Source: Desulfurococcales archaeon
Lineage (GTDB): Archaea; Thermoproteota; Thermoprotei_A; Sulfolobales; NBVN01
Direction of reading: 5' to 3'
NCBI GenBank assembly: GCA_021160415.1
Contig: JAGHCP010000020.1
Span: 1 to 5,632, forward strand
DNA: 5,632 nucleotides
The position numbers were made by a program, and so were the translations under genes. Positions within the stretch are counted from its first letter, which is position 1. Each line of letters begins with the position of its first letter. Shown piece by piece: positions 4,839 through 5,632 of this stretch. The notes under the pieces were generated by a model. That model saw nothing but the letters and a program-made list of their open reading frames with translations. It ran no database searches and was not told the DNA's origin.

Positions 4839-5593
4839 ACCGCTCCCTCAGGTAACGTTATTTCAGGCTTCTCGGACCCGATTACCATGATTTTGTCCAG
4901 GGTAGTGTAGAACTTATTTCCTTTAAAGTCTTCAAGAGTAACTAACTTCCTGTAATGTCTCATACCTTCGGAGATGGCCAATATCTTGGCGACTCTTCCG
5001 ACGTTCCTCCCCCCTATAACTATTACAGGAACCCCTTCCTTCAGGGGGAAGTACTTGAGTATCTCACCAGTCTCGAGCGAGATCTCTACAGAACCCATAG
5101 TTCTGTAAATATCCTCTTCCGGAGCCTTGGGATCTGAAACCCTAATCAAAACATTCCTGCCATCATGAAGGTTCAGCTGGATGTGACCGCCTTTAACCGT
5201 GGTTTTATTCTCTATCCTACATATCTTGAGTGAAGCTTCCTCCTTCGGTATAGGAACCAAGCCCATAACCTTGACCGGAACAGGAACTGCCCTGAAGTGC
5301 TCTTCAGTATCCACAATTTCTATTACATCCATAAACCCTACTGGGTACTTGTAGTTCTTCCTGACCTTACCATCGACCTTAATATGACCTTCCGAAATAA
5401 CTTTCCTCGCTTCCCTATTAGTCTCCGCGATACCTAACATCTCCCTGACAACTAGAAGAAGTGGAACAGCCCTATCTATAGGGTGAGGGCCTGCAGATGG
5501 CTTAACGCTCCAAACCCTTTCCTTCCTTAAGATAGGCCAAAAGCTTGGGGTTGCAAGCCTCTTCAGATGCTTCTTGCCTCCCATTCTCGCCAC
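4835..5593 (-). CDS. rps4e: 30S ribosomal protein S4e (eS4)
   Basis: A 252-residue eS4, a small-subunit protein of archaea and eukaryotes only. The N-terminus MARMGGKKHLKRLATP and the VKPSAGPHPIDRAVPLL segment (30-46) are typical. An S4-type RNA-binding domain follows at about 43-105 (REARKVISEGHIKVDGKVR, 60-78), then the eS4 central domain with KICRIENKTTVKGGHIQLNL and HDGRNVLIRVSDP (123-155). A KOW-like segment lies around 187-215 (GVPVIVIGGRNVGRVAKI). The frame is open to a GTG at 5602, but the GTG at 5593 is preferred: it yields the family start MARMGGKKH, and GGAGGTGA (5599-5606) sits 5 nt upstream, whereas the 5602 GTG lies inside that motif. The ATG at 5584 is a less likely third option. 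It overlaps uL5 by 4 nt. Confidence 0.95.
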   Translation of the reverse strand: MARMGGKKHLKRLATPSFWPILRKERVWSVKPSAGPHPIDRAVPLLLVVREMLGIAETNREARKVISEGHIKVDGKVRKNYKYPVGFMDVIEIVDTEEHFRAVPVPVKVMGLVPIPKEEASLKICRIENKTTVKGGHIQLNLHDGRNVLIRVSDPKAPEEDIYRTMGSVEISLETGEILKYFPLKEGVPVIVIGGRNVGRVAKILAISEGMRHYRKLVTLEDFKGNKFYTTLDKIMVIGSEKPEITLPEGAV

Positions 5594-5594
5594 T

Positions 5595-5632
5595 TCACTC
5601 ACCTCCCTCCGTCTTACTACTCACCTTATTAA
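5595..5632 (-). CDS. rpl24: Probable 3' end of 50S ribosomal protein L24 (uL24), cut by window edge
   Basis: One minus-strand frame is open from the window edge to a TGA at 5595-5597 and reads NKVSSKTEGGE before the stop. The other two frames hit stops within the first bases. A short hydrophilic Ser/Thr/Glu/Gly-rich tail is plausible for archaeal uL24, and rpl24 is the usual gene immediately upstream of rps4e in archaea. The stop would be one base from the eS4 GTG and would sit next to its Shine-Dalgarno motif, the same arrangement as at the uL5/uS14 junction. No diagnostic uL24 motif is inside the window, so identity comes from gene order alone. Confidence 0.5.
   Translation of the reverse strand, partial: NKVSSKTEGGE
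5599..5606 (-). promoter_or_regulatory. Shine-Dalgarno site deciding the eS4 start
   Basis: The minus strand reads GGAGGTGA, a near-perfect complement to the archaeal 16S rRNA 3' end. The spacer to the GTG at 5593 is 5 nt. The longer-frame GTG at 5600-5602 is part of the motif itself and cannot use it. Confidence 0.7.

Noticed and set aside
4246..4890. Long plus-strand open frame of 214 codons
   Set aside because: It lies wholly antisense to uL5 and the ends of eS4 and uS14, which are unmistakable. Its Ser/Leu/Thr/Pro-rich product is the usual shadow of a Lys/Arg/Glu-rich gene, with no recognisable domain.
5622..5632. TTAATAA at the right edge as a TATA box for rps4e
   Set aside because: It falls within the probable uL24 coding tail, lies at the cut end so no upstream element can be seen, and the 1-nt gap between genes argues for co-transcription.
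1..5632. CRISPR array, tRNA/rRNA gene, insertion sequence or defence system
   Set aside because: Coding is continuous with gaps of at most 38 nt. I saw no regularly spaced repeats, no inverted-repeat ends and no mobile-element genes.

Overview
This window is a slice of an archaeal ribosomal-protein operon of the spc/S10 type, read entirely on the minus strand from right to left. In transcription order it holds a probable 3' end of rpl24 (uL24), then rps4e (eS4), rpl5 (uL5), rps14 (uS14), rps8 (uS8), rpl6 (uL6), rpl32e (eL32), rpl19e (eL19), rpl18 (uL18), rps5 (uS5), rpl30 (uL30), rpl15 (uL15) and the first 15 codons of secY. The presence of eS4, eL32 and eL19, the archaeal forms of uS5, uL18 and uL30, and Shine-Dalgarno sites of the GGTGA type mark it as archaeal. 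The protein style (Lys/Arg/Glu rich, AGG/AGA arginine codons, few Cys) fits a thermophile, and Thermoproteota (Crenarchaeota) is my best guess. Genus cannot be settled by eye.

Layout: neighbouring genes are packed with either a 4-nt ATGA overlap (eS4/uL5, eL32/eL19, uL18/uS5) or gaps of 1 to 13 nt. The one larger gap is the 38-nt AT-rich stretch between uL15 and secY. There is no intergenic region over 40 nt and nothing on the plus strand that looks like a gene. The only gene that a long-ORF list would miss inside the operon is the 54-residue zinc-binding uS14 at 4100-4264. The two truncated ends (uL24 tail, SecY head) are also short.

How it works together: eleven complete proteins are ribosome components, four of the 30S subunit (eS4, uS14, uS8, uS5) and seven of the 50S subunit (uL5, uL6, eL32, eL19, uL18, uL30, uL15). 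SecY is the pore of the Sec translocon, which docks on the ribosome exit tunnel. Most stop codons are TGA embedded in the next gene's GGTGA Shine-Dalgarno motif, which points to tightly coupled translation of one polycistronic mRNA. By this reasoning the best starts of eS4, uL6, uL30 and uL15 are a few codons inside the longest open frames.

I found no undescribed system. The observations of note are small-scale: start-site corrections, the stop/SD interleaving, a possible internal promoter before secY, and a 14-bp exact repeat 100 bp apart in uL5 and uS14.
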